A stretch of 40,000 nt of DNA from assembly GCA_012295275.1 (NCBI GenBank), contig CM022668.1:16523391-16563390 (forward strand), written 5' to 3'. A model generated the notes under the pieces. It was not told the origin of the DNA. It ran no database searches and saw only the letters and a list, made by a program, of their open reading frames with translations. Position numbers and translations under genes: made by a program. Below, piece by piece: positions 1-10,842 of this stretch (position 1 is its first letter; each line of letters begins with the position of its first letter). Origin of the DNA: Chrysomallon squamiferum (taxonomy: Eukaryota > Mollusca > Gastropoda > Neomphalida > Peltospiridae).

Positions 1-54
<54 letters not shown>
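1..54. repeat. (GA)n microsatellite, cut by window edge
   Basis: Uninterrupted GA dinucleotides run from the first base and end in GGGGC, so the true length is unknown. Pure purine on one strand; such mirror repeats can form triplex (H-DNA). It is one of seven GA/CT loci in the window. Confidence 0.97.
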
Positions 55-60
<6 letters not shown>

Positions 61-181
61 TAGATACATATATAAATACATAAACATATAAAAAACCAGA
101 AAGATAGAGAAAGAAACAAGAAAAAAAAAACAAATAAATAAATACTGAATTTACTGCAGGATTCAATACATGAAGTCTTCG

Positions 182-325
182 CCGATATTGAATGTGTATG
201 TATGTCTGAATATTTCTGTATATGTGAGTATGTGTATATGTATATGTGTATGTATGTATATGTATGTGTGTATGTATAAGTATGTGTGTGTATGTGTGTG
301 TATATGTGTGTGTATGTATGTATGC
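182..325. repeat. TG/GTAT low-complexity tract
   Basis: Imperfect mixture of TGTA, TGTG and TATG units ending in a TATG run. The open frame across it (Met/Cys/Val/Tyr-rich) is a by-product of the repeat. Confidence 0.85.
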
Positions 326-360
326 AATTATTGCTTTGAGCCAACGTCAAAAGGAAACTA

Positions 361-661
361 ATGAATTAAAGCGAGTCGCTCAGTCATTATGAAACATTCA
401 CTGCTCTGAATCACGTTATAGTTTATAATGTGTCTCGTATTTGGACACACACATTAATCCGTCCATGTTCCATTCCGTCTCTTCTCTCTTTACGCCTGTC
501 TCTGATGGTATCACGACGGTAAACGCGGCAGGCTCAATACGCGCCATTATCTCACTCGAACTACATGTTCCTCGAGTCGTTTATCAAAGACTTTCCAAAA
601 GTATTCATCAGAAATCATTGCTCGTGTTATTAAAGAAAGCTCGTCACGTGACGAGGTGAGT
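361..661 (+). other. Repeat-poor island with open frame and splice-donor-like end
   Basis: This stretch lacks simple repeats and is richer in GC than its surroundings. An open frame at 441-659 (72 codons, starting at Met) has mixed, non-repetitive composition but no domain I recognise. GAG|GTGAGT at 653-661 fits a splice donor well, so an exon ending at 655 is possible. No convincing acceptor or matching second exon was found. A conserved non-coding element is an equally good reading. Confidence 0.2.
640..655. promoter_or_regulatory. 16-bp perfect palindrome with GTCACGTGAC E-box
   Basis: CTCGTCACGTGACGAG is its own reverse complement. The core GTCACGTGAC is the preferred site of USF and MITF/TFE-family bHLH-Zip factors (CLEAR-type element). 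It overlaps the donor-like GAG|GTGAGT. The same 10-mer recurs at 28677-28686. Binding is inferred only from the sequence. Confidence 0.45.
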
Positions 662-783
662 GCACAAACATATTTACGTATTAGAAGCCAGTGTGATTTT
701 GCGGGAGGGTCTGTGACTTGGATGGGTGGGTGTTGTCGATAAGATTTATATGGGTGTATAGTGTTCTTGTTTAATTATCTTTA

Positions 784-1025
784 ATTATCATCATCATCAT
801 CATCATCATCTTCACTGTGTTTTTCTTGTTTGGATGAGGTTGTAATGATTATTATTACTACTTTACTAATACTACTGCAGCTACTGCTATTACTGTTACT
901 ACTACTACTACTTCTACTGCTGCTGCTACTACTACTACTAACAGCACTTACAATTATTGTTGTTGTTTTTTGTGGGGGGTTTTTTGGTTTTATTTTTGTG
1001 TTGTTGTTGCTGCTGTTGTTGTAGT
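784..1025. repeat. Imperfect trinucleotide tract (ATC, CTA, TTG units)
   Basis: Begins with (ATC)n, passes through (CTA)n/(CTG)n mixtures, and ends in TTG/CTG units around a T- and G-rich centre. Both strands are open here only because of the three-base period. Confidence 0.9.
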
Positions 1026-1035
1026 TATCATAAAT

Positions 1036-1144
1036 AAAAATCAGACACAATTATTGACTAAATGATATAAATTAACAATACGGATACTAAAAACATAAAG
1101 TTAAATAATTGTGTGACATCAATATTTTATATTAACGTATCGCA
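1036..1144 (+). repeat. Dispersed repeat, copy 1, with inverted ends
   Basis: About 109 bp that recur in the same orientation at 2044-2151 with only a few substitutions and one single-base length change. An inner pair of inverted arms (ACACAATTATT ... AATAATTGTGT) brackets the first two-thirds, as in a miniature inverted-repeat element. Similarity continues about 30 bp past the right arm, so the mobile unit may be larger than the hairpin. Confidence 0.8.
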
Positions 1145-2043
1145 GTAGTGGGTTAGTTTATAACTGACACATAAAACAGAACACGTCACAATACACGTGT
1201 GAAGTGTGGAAAACATCACTGCAGTAATTCAATAGAACCAAACAGCAGTTTGAATAATTCAGTAGAATCAAAAATAATACTTTCAATACTCAGCTCATTA
1301 CTGTATGAATTAATAAACATATCTGGCGGTTCTCACAGTGTCAGTTCAATGCACTGTTCATACAATCAAAGATTCTATTCTCATAAGACAGATTTACGTT
1401 ACAGCTTGTGTGCATTTGTTAGAGGTGCGTGAAATAATAGAAAGCGGTCAATGGATAAAATAAACAAAAAGAAAAAAACAATGTCTTACATCCCGCATCT
1501 GTAGCTTTTTGTCTTTCCATGTTGAAAACTCTGTCATAAAAAGTGGTGATCTGATGTTTTTTTCTTTTTCTGTTTTTCTTGAGATTTCATAATCATAGAA
1601 GAGTATGACGACAAGTTACAGTTTTAAGTTAAACAAAATCTGAAACAAACTTCCTTTCTTTAATTTATATTTCTGACGTAGCATTAAATCATCATTATCA
1701 TGATCATCATCATTTTATAGGATAACTATGGTGATGTTAGTAATGATGCTGGTTGTGATGATCATGATGATTACAATGATAGAAAAAAGAAATAGGATGG
1801 ATGGATGGATGGATGGATAGATAAATAGATAGTAGATATAGTCAGACAGACAGATAAATAGATAGATAAACAGATAGAAACAGAAATAGAAATGAAAAAA
1901 TATATAAATATATATATATATAAATAGTAGTACTCTAAATGTTATATTACAACAACAAATTCTTGTATACAAGTTTAAGATTTGACTTTTTTGAATATTG
2001 GATATTTAGTTTCTATTAAAAGAAGTTTGGATACTAATTCTAC
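1145..2043. other. AT-rich DNA without recognised gene
   Basis: I see no supported gene. An 80-codon frame at 1199-1432 has mixed composition but no recognisable family. From about 1794 to 1930 the sequence becomes (GGAT)n, then GATA/CAGA and (TA)n units. Confidence 0.6.
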
Positions 2044-2151
2044 AAAAATCACACACAATTATTGACTAAATGATATAAATTAACAATACGGATACTAAAA
2101 CATAAAATTAAATAATTGTGTGACATCAATATTTTATATTAACGTATCGCA
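2044..2151 (+). repeat. Dispersed repeat, copy 2, with inverted ends
   Basis: Near-identical to 1036-1144, about 1,008 bp downstream. Here the arms CACACAATTATT (2052-2063) and AATAATTGTGTG (2111-2122) are perfectly complementary over 12 bp, enclosing 47 bp. High identity between copies implies recent duplication or transposition. Confidence 0.8.
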
Positions 2152-2489
2152 CGCAGTGATTCATGCTAAGGGATTAAAGCTTCATCCTATCAGTGTAGGT
2201 TACAGTTTGTTTGTGTATACAAGCAGTCTCTCGATATGAAATATTTACACGGCTGGGTTAGAGTGAAAAACAAACTGATGTAGATAAATCCCCGCGACAA
2301 CAAGGGCGTCACGACGACAGAACGACTCGGTTAATAATTTACAACTTTCCTTACTGATAATGGGAAGGCTGTTTGGGATCGATGACAGATCTCTGTCTGT
2401 ATATCCGCTATTGATCTGGCCTCTCTGCTAGCAGATGTAAGAAAACATGTCTTTGTTCATCATTTTTATTCCACATTTGTCCGTGAACC
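2152..2489. other. Unique-looking DNA, no gene seen
   Basis: Mixed composition without simple repeats and without an open frame worth reporting. Nothing specific recognised. Confidence 0.5.
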
Positions 2490-2950
2490 AAGATCTGCTG
2501 AATGAAAAAAAGCCGAGGAGGAATTTACGTAGATAAGTAACTTCCTGTGTGGACCAAAAAGATCTGCTGAACGCGGAAGAATTTGTTGAGAAAACGAGGA
2601 CCAAAAGCGGTTTGATGCGTTATACCTAGATCATTATTCCAGATGTAATTTTATTAAAATATGGAAAGACAAAAATATGGCTATGGATAATTGATTTTGA
2701 CATCGAGATCGCTAATCGTGGATGAATTTACTGAAATATATAAAGAAAAACACGGTTATAGCGCGCTTAGTCACCAATACCAAGATGCGTTCAAGGTTGC
2801 GCACCCAAGGGAGGAATTTACTAAAATATGGAAAGAAAAACACGGACGATGGGACATTAATTCAATCCGTGATACCCAGATCAGCTGAACGTTGCGCACC
2901 CCAGGGAGGAATTTACCAAAATATGGAAAGACAAACGTGGACTCTGGGAC
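2490..2950 (+). repeat. Decayed long-unit tandem repeat
   Basis: A core GAATTTACYRAAATATGGAA-like block recurs at about 2647, 2724, 2814 and 2911, spaced 77, 90 and 97 bp, with further echoes (GGAGGAATTTAC, AGATCTGCTGAA) from 2490. The last two copies are closest, sharing GTTGCGCACCC and AAATATGGAAAGA. Two overlapping frames stay open (2691-2888 and 2722-2958) and give lysine-rich peptides that I do not recognise. A 17-base match to one unit (AATATGGAAAGACAAAC) also occurs near 9791, suggesting a dispersed family. Confidence 0.6.
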
Positions 2951-3449
2951 GCAATTAGATATCGTAAAATGTTGTCTTCTGGACTCTATCTTATCACTGA
3001 ATTAATGAATCAGACGTCAACCATGTCAGAGTCGTTTAATGTCTAACGATTCGCGTTTATTTATTTAACATGTTACAAAGTGAAGCGGTCCTCAAACTGA
3101 ATCAATAATAATAGATTTTGTTTCTATTTCCGTACTGACAACAGCCACATAACTAAATCTGAATTAGTTACGTTGATTTAAATGACGTTCCCTATCATAT
3201 ATAGTTTTGTAGTTTTTCTGATGTTTTTGTAGTGTTAAGTATTCGAGATTCAATACACCTAAATACATTAGTTTTCAGCTTTCCATAATACTATGATTAA
3301 ATGTATTCGTTATTATTATTATTATTATTATTATTATTGAAGTAGTAGTAGTTTTTAAAAATAGTACGTGTTTGCTGCCAGACAATGGGGATGGGATTAA
3401 CGTTAATAAAGTAAAATTAATGACAATTATCTGAGAAGAGTTTGATTTT
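2951..3449. other. AT-rich DNA with (ATT)n at 3310-3339
   Basis: No gene supported. Contains one clean ATT/TTA microsatellite of about 30 bp followed by a short AGT run. Confidence 0.6.
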
Positions 3450-4015
3450 CTCTAAGTGTTGACCTCGCCGTTCCAAGTCCCACTGAGTCGAGGTAACGTC
3501 GTTTGTCGACTAAAACGTGATATAATTTCAACTGACAGCAGGTTCGATCGGCACACTTACATCAGCTCAATTTGGGTTTGTTTTACAAAGGCTGCTCTAT
3601 TGATGAGTGGACATCTCGCGGCCGATATTGGACTGGACACCTGCTATGTACAGATATCGATCTTTTAACACAGCGCGTCACATCGACCGCCATAAACCTA
3701 ATAAATCTTCATTTTCATCATAGCTTGAACACTTCTTATTCGATTACTTCATAAGGCCCTTCCTTTCACCCAAGATGGATACAGTTGATGGTACAAGCGG
3801 AGGCTAAAGCCAAAGGCTTTGGAGCGGATGAATCGTTGGCTGGTTCAAAAGTGCAGTCTGCGAGTGATCTCCCTTTGTACGATCGTCCATAAAGCTTCTT
3901 CCAATTGAATATTAGCCTGAGACGAACAGCACGACTGCCCATTGTCGGCTGAAATAGTCCGCCATTAGCCTCCACTTCCGCACGTCTCCTAATGCTTTAG
4001 CCATTTGGAACCGTA
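3450..4015. promoter_or_regulatory. Repeat-poor island, candidate conserved non-coding element
   Basis: A GC-elevated stretch free of simple repeats, with CpG dinucleotides retained. It contains a TCF/LEF-type ACAAAGG at 3585-3591, a Hox/Cdx-like CATAAA, and CCATTGTC of SOX type near 3940. Open frames on both strands (3456-3668, 3572-3754, 3766-3975 minus) are short and unrecognised. Either a cis-regulatory element or a diverged exon is possible; the former is more likely. Confidence 0.3.
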
Positions 4016-4640
4016 ACATTTTCGCTGTTATTGTTTTTATTTGTCTCCAGGGAAAATGTAAAAGCTGTTCGTAGGGGAAAGAGATGTTTCAGGCATTTTG
4101 GAGTAAGGGGGGGGGTGACATTTCAGAATTTGCATAACAAACGTTAGTAGGGTGGACATTCTTAATATTCACGACTTTTGTGTAAATATAGCTTTATATT
4201 TATATTTAACTGACCATAAGTTATCTGTAAAAGTAGTTTTTATTATTTTTTTAACATAAAATGAATATTTAGTATCGACAAGAAAATTGTGATTAGATTT
4301 AAAAAATAACAAGACAACAACCAAAAATTCAAAAAAATATATATATATATATATATATATGGATAAAAAAAGAATGAAGGCAGAAAGAAAGAATGAAAAA
4401 GAGAAAACGAAATATAACCTTAGTGTAATGTCACAGTTTGATTGAAACACATTTACACTTTATAGCACATTTACAAAACAAGAAAGAACTTTATTTTCGG
4501 AAATGTTCCTCCTTTGTAATTAAACATTTACGTCTTCCTTCATCTAGATTTGCGTTCTTTTTTTAAATATTGCAATGATCAAAGAGATACTGAGAATAAT
4601 TTATATCCAAAATAAACGTAATTATTCACCGTAGTGATTA
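4016..4640. other. AT-rich DNA with G9 and (TA)n tracts
   Basis: A run of nine G lies at about 4107-4115 and an alternating (AT)n at 4338-4360. The minus-strand frame across 4169-4450 is low-complexity. No gene. Confidence 0.6.
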
Positions 4641-4650
4641 CCAGGAGAGT

Positions 4651-4671
4651 TATCTAAGGGAAATAACTCGA
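4651..4671. repeat. Small foldback, GAGTTAT...ATAACTC
   Basis: Inverted 7-bp arms around CTAAGGGAA. The AGTTATCT/GGGAAATAACT pattern resembles short motifs that I recall as very frequent in molluscan repeats; this supports the taxonomic guess but was not checked against a database. Confidence 0.35.
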
Positions 4672-4932
4672 CAAAGCATTAAAGCCATTTATTAAACTGA
4701 TGTTCCAATAAATCCAATAAATACTACACTAAGCCCATAAACGTCTGCGTCTAAAAAAAAAATCCTTTGATTTGAGTGCAACAGTTGATTGACTTCCAAT
4801 CTGTAAAGAACATCATTTTTCAGAAATAACGTAGAACATTGTGCATTGATTTGTCGAACATCAAAGAAGAGAGAAATAAACGAAGATGAATTTTGCGCGC
4901 TGTGTGATGACTTGATACGCTGGCGTCTGAGG

Positions 4933-5279
4933 TACAGTTCTTGAGTGTGGTATGTTACAGTTCTTGAGTGTCGTCTGTTACAGTTCTTGAGTGTCGTCTG
5001 TTACAGTTCTTGAGTGTGGTATGTTACAGTTCTTGAGTGTCGTCTGTTACAGTTCTTGAGTGTCGTCTGTTACAGTTCTCGAGTGTCGTCTGTTACAGTT
5101 CTCGAGTGTCGTCTGTTACAGTTCTCGAGTGTCGTCTGTTACAGTTCTTGAGTGCCGTCTGTTACAGTTCTCGAGTGTCGTCTGTTACAGTTCTTGAGTG
5201 TCGTCTGTTACAGTTCTTGAGTGTCGTCTGTTATAGTTCTTGAGTGTCGTCTGTTACAGTTCTTGTGTCGTCTGTTACC
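4933..5279 (+). repeat. 23-bp minisatellite, about 15 copies
   Basis: Unit TTACAGTTCTTGAGTGTCG plus TCTG, tandem with few variants (GTGG for GTCG in early copies, TTCTCGAG for TTCTTGAG in middle copies). The last copies are shortened. The open frame 5037-5243 repeats every 23 residues because three units make 69 bp; it is not evidence of a protein. Confidence 0.95.
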
Positions 5280-5416
5280 GTTGTCGTGAAGTCATAGTTA
5301 TGAAATGATACTTGTTACAGTCATTATGAAGTTATCACGTGGAAAATGTTAGTTATTGTGAAGTTAACTTTCAAGTGACAGTTGCTACAAGGACAGCTAT
5401 TTTCAGATTGTGAACA

Positions 5417-5575
5417 AAAAAAAAAAAAAAAAATAAATAAATAAATAAAAAATAGAAAAAGAAACAAAAACAATAAAATAAATAACCAAACAAATAAACA
5501 AACAAACAAACAAATAAATAAATAAATAAATCAATTAAAAAAAAAAATCATAATAATTTTTTTTTTTTTAAATTT
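5417..5575. repeat. A-rich tract with (AAAT)n and T run
   Basis: Poly-A followed by AAAT and AAAC tetramers and then poly-T. Simple-sequence DNA. Confidence 0.9.
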
Positions 5576-5747
5576 AAAAATCCTGAAAAATCCTGAGACT
5601 GTTCACTACCATGATTTATAACATAAAAGTCCTCTCAGAATTTCCGATTAATTGATAAACACCATTTTACTTAATATCTGTCAAATAAGATTTCAGTTTC
5701 ACAAAGATTTAGTTTACAGGATATTTATATATGTTATTCTGTTTACC

Positions 5748-5807
5748 CATAATCATCATCATTATCATCATCAGCAGCAACATCATCATCTTATTTCTTT
5801 CTTCTGC

Positions 5808-5849
<42 letters not shown>

Positions 5850-5895
5850 GGCTATTGTTAGTGTTGTTGTTGTTGTTGTCGATGTTGTTGTTAAC
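5748..5895. repeat. (ATC)n, (ATT)n and (GTT)n compound microsatellite
   Basis: ATC/CATCAT units, then ATT repeats at about 5811-5850, then GTT units. All frames over it are trinucleotide artefacts. Confidence 0.92.
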
Positions 5896-6212
5896 GTAGA
5901 AGCCCCTGTATTTTGTCCTACAAACATCTCCAACAAAACCAGAATGCCATTTTCCTCCCGTTCGCTTTTTAATCATCCTAATTGGGAAGCTTTTATTGTA
6001 CTGCAATTTTATTTTATCACCAACAGATGACTTATTTTTTAATTAAGTGAGTTACCACTACAAGCAGGGATGTTAGGCTGGAGCGGAGTAAGATAATAAC
6101 AGCGGTGCTCTGAGGAAATCAATGACAAAGTTAATTTAGGTAAATGTTTGAGGTTCTCCAGAGACGTCGTCTTGCTACGTTTACTACTACATACCACTGT
6201 CCTTTAGTGTCG

Positions 6213-6400
6213 CTGTCATCATCATCATCATCCACGTAATTATCATATCGCTAATGATGATGAGCATCACCGCCATTATTATTATTATTGTTGTTGTTGT
6301 TGTTGTTGTTGTTGTTTTTGTTGTTATTGGATATGGTTGTGGTGATATTGGCGCTGATGTTGTTATTGGTGTTGTTGTTGTTGCTGATATTGTTACTGCT
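6213..6400. repeat. (ATC), (ATT) and (GTT)n tract
   Basis: CATCAT units pass into (ATT)n and then (GTT)n at about 6288-6330 and again with interruptions to 6390. The same order of units as at 5748-5895. Confidence 0.9.
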
Positions 6401-6479
6401 ATTCTTTCATCAACTAAACAGGACAAATATTAAACATAATTCCACTGATAAATCTTCAAGTAAAGAAGCTACAGTGATA

Positions 6480-7085
6480 CTTAATATCATACTGTAAAAA
6501 GTAATATCACTGTCACGGCTACTTGTATTATTACCGTTAAAGTAAAAAACTCTACTGTCATTCAGTTACTGCCACAAGTAATATTATTACTGTTACTTCT
6601 ATTGATATTGCAACCACTTTATATTTTAATATTGCTGATACCGCTTCAGATATCAATATTATTATTATTACTGCTACTATTACTGTAGATATTGCTTGAA
6701 CTGTTATACTGCTGTTAATGTTATGGCTCAAACTATCATCGTCGCGATTGCAGTTATTACTTTTATTGTCAGAACTGTCAGTGTTACTATTACTACTATT
6801 AATATAACTAAACTATCATTGTTACAATTAATGCTAATACTACTACTGATATTGCCAGAACTATCATTGCTGCTGTTACTACTATTACTTCTATATAATT
6901 TTAATAAACTATCATTGTTACATTGCGGCTATTACTACCACTGATATTACTAGAACTATCGTTGTTACTATTACTACTATTGATATTACTCAGTCTATCA
7001 TTGTTGTTATCACTATTATTGTTCTGTTAATAGTTACTTCTACAACACTTTGACTATTACTGCTGCTAGAACTGCCCCAGTTACT
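6480..7085 (+). repeat. Decayed minisatellite, AACTATCATTGTTAC core
   Basis: The phrase AACTATCATTGTTAC or a close variant begins near 6733, 6772, 6812, 6860, 6907, 6953 and 6992, spaced 39-48 bp. TATTACTACTATTGATATT-type sequence fills the gaps. Degenerate ATT/ACT units continue on both sides. Confidence 0.65.
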
Positions 7086-7370
7086 GCAGACTGGCAGTTA
7101 GTAATGCACAGTGCAGTTGGTTGTAATTTGTACAAACTGACGTGTTATTATTAATCAGCGGATGTCCAAATGAGATTTAGTCAATAATTTATTAATGGCT
7201 GGATAGACAGTTTTAATTGAAACACAGAAATAAATGATAGGTTAATAGCCTGCCAGAAACATTATCAGAAAACAGTTAAAACAGTTAATCTAGATTCAGT
7301 TATAAGAAAAATTGTCCTTGTTAATATAAATATTTAATGATTAACGCTATCATAATCACTGTTATTACTA
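7086..7370. other. AT-rich DNA, no feature seen
   Basis: No open frame, repeat or structure that stands out. Confidence 0.5.
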
Positions 7371-7448
7371 TCATCATCATAAAATTACTACTACTACTAC
7401 TACTACTTTGCTGCTGCTGCTGCTACTACTACCATTATTATTTCTTCT
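7371..7448. repeat. (ACT)n/(GCT)n trinucleotide tract
   Basis: CTACTACTACTACTAC followed by GCTGCTGCTGCT and ACTACTACC. Short compound microsatellite. Confidence 0.85.
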
Positions 7449-7744
7449 GCTTATAAAACCATCCACATTCGGCACATTCTACTCTGAATCAATAGGAAGA
7501 ATCAAAAGTAGATATTCATAAAAGAAAATTACGTTTATATTTTCTACCTTTTGTCTGATACAGCAAACATCGGACATGGTTTTCTTATCACGCGAGAGTT
7601 CTGTGTCTAATAATGAATGTTCGTGACTTGCTGAATGAAATCTCCTCTGTAAGCTGTGTCATTAGGTCGGGATGGACCAGAAGCAAACGAGTTGGATGTA
7701 AACACGACACAGTCAATGGCTGATTCTCTCTAAATACGTTTTAA

Positions 7745-7800
7745 TCAGTTGTAGCTAAGCCGACTGACTTAAGCCTGACAGGTACCGGATTTAAATCACG
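7745..7800 (+). mobile_element. Possible decayed tRNA-derived SINE head
   Basis: The string contains TAGCTAAG, spaced about 30 bp before GGATTTAAATC, resembling pol III A and B boxes (TRGYNNAR... and GGTTCRANTCC) with mutations. The intervening GACTGACTTAA suggests a tRNA anticodon arm. No SINE body or tail was recognised. Could be chance. Confidence 0.25.
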
Positions 7801-8559
7801 TAATTTGCTGTTTAGAGATAATTTAGAAGGTAAAAACTATTGTACTGTCTTTTTTCTTTAACGAAATCTATAAAATGGTAAATATATTTTGGCGGATATC
7901 ATGCTAGAAAAACCTTTCTTGTAAAATCTTTGAACAGTTAACTGTATTACGTGGACATCTTTGTCATACACCGTGTTAAAGAGGTGCCATGTCTGCAAAG
8001 ACAATCTTCACGGTAATAATTATATATCAAGCATAACACTGGTCATACATTTGTTTATACATTTACATTGCAGGTATATATTACCACTATTACAAAGTCA
8101 TAAAAATATTTGAAATATCTAAAGTATGAGAGAAACATTTCAGATGATCTAATACGAGTGCTGAAACATTCTAAACTCTCTAACAGATGAGAACCAGTCT
8201 AAAGAAACAAACATTGAAGACAAATACTTTTAGTCAGTGTTTCTTCTTAAAACGTCAAAGACTAAATTAAAAATAATGTAAAGAACGATTTCAATTTTAT
8301 AAAATAAAAACAAATAAAAAATAAAAAAGAGCAAGCCTTATTTCTGCAACGAGAAAATCAAAGTTATATGATTCCAAAGTAATCTGTTAGGACACACACA
8401 CAGCATATATATCTATATCTATATATATATATTTGCAGACAATTCTATGATAATTTTTCTGAATATCAATAATTGCCCATATTTAATTATCAGGATTGTT
8501 CGTACATAAAACTATTTTGGTGTCTGTCTATTTTCTAACATAGCACTTGTCTGCGGGGT
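7801..8559. other. AT-rich DNA, no gene; short (TA)n at 8404-8432
   Basis: No usable open frame. An ACACAC/ATATAT stretch at about 8393-8432 is the only simple repeat. Confidence 0.6.
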
Positions 8560-9010
8560 GAGTCAATATGATTTAATCCCCGGGACCGTGTTACATGATG
8601 TTGGTGATACAAGAGGATGTAAAACGTATATTAATAGCAACGAGACGTCAGACTTGGTAAACACAAACTTATCCCAGTTCTAATCACACGCGATACAACG
8701 CTAACTTCAATCGATCTTAAGACAGCACTTTGAAAATCAATTTGACTAAAAGTGAAAAATATCTTAACATGTTGAAAAGTCAATAACAGACAAGCTCGTG
8801 CCAGGTTCCGTGCATTGGGAACTTTTTTCTGTGAAGCAAACACGTTCAGCGAAACAGCCGAGTTTGCCTTAAGTCCAAATCAATGTTCGTTTAAACACTT
8901 TAAAAGGTAAACGCTGCAAAAAATGCGCAAGTTTCTAACTGCCGCTTTAGAAGAAATCGAACGCTTGGAAATTTGACAAAACACAGGCGGGTGTCGAATA
9001 TATGAAAACG
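8560..9010. promoter_or_regulatory. Repeat-poor island
   Basis: Mixed composition with CpG present and no simple repeats. It begins with TTTAATCCCCGGGA, which includes an Otx/Bicoid-type TAATCC. Two minus-strand frames (8631-8843, 8900-9142) have non-repetitive composition in part but no recognised family. Candidate regulatory DNA only. Confidence 0.25.
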
Positions 9011-9055
9011 TTCACATGGACGGAAATTAAGATAATAGTTTTTTTCTTTTATTTC

Positions 9056-9080
9056 CTCTTTTCCTTTCTTTCTTTCTTTC

Positions 9081-9116
<36 letters not shown>
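9056..9116. repeat. (CTTT)n then (GT)n
   Basis: Several TTTC tetramers followed by about 16 GT dinucleotides at 9084-9116. Confidence 0.95.
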
Positions 9117-9119
<3 letters not shown>

Positions 9120-9209
9120 GTGTGAAAGAAAGACAGTGCCAAAAAATCAAACAGAATGAGAGGTAATATTAGTTATTATTATCAATTCACAGTTATGAAA
9201 TTAATTTCA

Positions 9210-9212
<3 letters not shown>

Positions 9213-9273
<61 letters not shown>
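9213..9273. repeat. (CT)n microsatellite
   Basis: About 30 uninterrupted CT units; orientation is opposite to most GA tracts here. Confidence 0.97.
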
Positions 9274-9276
<3 letters not shown>

Positions 9277-9540
9277 AGTGAAACACAAACTGTTGCCTGT
9301 CCTAGACACACAACTGAAAGAGAAAAACGAACAAGAAAAAGCACACATTTGAAAGATCATATGTACTGAAAAAAGAAGACCCTCTCTCCCACCCAAACAA
9401 CAACAATTTTACCATAAACAGCACTGAATATAGAATAATTATATAAACTGAAGACGTAATACCTGTATGGCAGTTCTAACAAGGACGTTCGTTTTCTTTT
9501 TTCTTTTGTTTTTTCTCTCGACCTACTTTGTAAACAATTT
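9274..9540. other. AT-rich DNA, nothing recognised
   Basis: The minus-strand frame at 9193-9396 is dominated by the adjacent CT tract. No gene. Confidence 0.55.
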
Positions 9541-9960
9541 AATAAATGATGTCTCGTTTATGACGTCAATACAATTACGACCATGCATTATGACGTAAGA
9601 GCCTTTATTGAAATTAAGGACTTCTCGTCCTCAATGACGTGTTTATTAAAAGCACGAGACGCCAGAAAGATTGCTGTGAAGATAAGCCTGGCTGTTACAG
9701 ATAGCATTAACAACAAGAGTCAGTGTTTAATTAACGCACGGACACTGCGCGTGTAAAGCAGTGATAAATCACAGCCGCAAATACATGTTTAATATGGAAA
9801 GACAAACCGCTAACTCTCCGCTCGCCGGAGTGGGCAATAGACGTCAGAAACGACATGATAGTCTTATTGGAAAAGCATCTCGTAAAGTTCTCTGTAATTA
9901 ACGCCCGAGTCTCACTGCAGTCTCTGAAGAATTGAATGTCCAGTTATTTCCTTTTCAAGT
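9541..9960. promoter_or_regulatory. Island with three CRE-like sites in 80 bp
   Basis: TGACGTCA at 9561-9568 is a perfect CREB/ATF site; TGACGTAA at 9591-9598 and TGACGT at 9635-9640 are near matches. The rest is repeat-poor with CpG. A candidate cAMP-response-type enhancer; activity is inferred from motif clustering only. Confidence 0.35.
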
Positions 9961-10169
9961 GTGCTTTGCATTGATACGACTTGTAATAACACTTAAACAT
10001 GTTTGTAGCTATTAATTTAAATAATGAAATTGCGAGAAATATATATAAACATACGTATATGCATATATACACACACACATACCAACATACATAAATAAAC
10101 ATGTGCTGAAATTTACTCTTATTTGATTTTCTTTCATCTGTTTTCTCTCTTTAAGGCTTATTCTATTTC

Positions 10170-10172
<3 letters not shown>

Positions 10173-10222
<50 letters not shown>

Positions 10223-10241
10223 TTTTTTTTTTTTTTTTTTT
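10173..10241. repeat. (ATT)n followed by poly-T
   Basis: About 16 ATT units ending in a T run of over 20 bases. Confidence 0.95.
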
Positions 10242-10357
10242 AAACCTTTAAAATCACTAAATAATGTTCCAAAGAAAAATCAGTTTAAGAATTCGTTAAG
10301 AGTTTTTGTAATTACCGAATAACAATATACTGTTCTGTTTTCATTGACTAAACTAAA

Positions 10358-10509
10358 AACAACAACAACAACAACAAATAAATAAAATAAAATAAATAAA
10401 TAAAATAAGAAAAATAATAACAATAATAAAACAAATAAATAAATAGAAAAGATGTTTCTTCTTGTTACCAGTGTAACTTAGCAAATCTATAAAAAATTAA
10501 AACAATAAC

Positions 10510-10603
<94 letters not shown>

Positions 10604-10650
10604 AAAAAATAAATAAATAAAATAAAATAAATAAATAAATAACGTTAGAA
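10358..10650. repeat. A-rich (AAC), (AAT)n and (AAAT)n compound tract
   Basis: AAC and AAAT units, then a long (AAT)n at about 10508-10573, then (AAAT)n to about 10640. The 106-residue minus-strand frame over this is a leucine/isoleucine repeat artefact. Confidence 0.93.
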
Positions 10651-10842
10651 GGAAGAAGAGAAAATAAAAGAAAAAAGAAGATTCTGAGTGAAAAATGTAT
10701 CGGCAAAATCTTAAGTATTATTAGATAGCAGATGCAAAACATTACATCTGTCATTATTGTTAGCACTAGTAATAATAGTATGAACACCACTACTGCCATT
10801 ACTATTACCAATACCAATATTAGTGTTTATCGTTATTAAAAA

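Noticed and set aside
9768-9776. miR-2-family seed ATCACAGCC
   Set aside because: Remainder of the mature sequence does not match and no hairpin arm is present.
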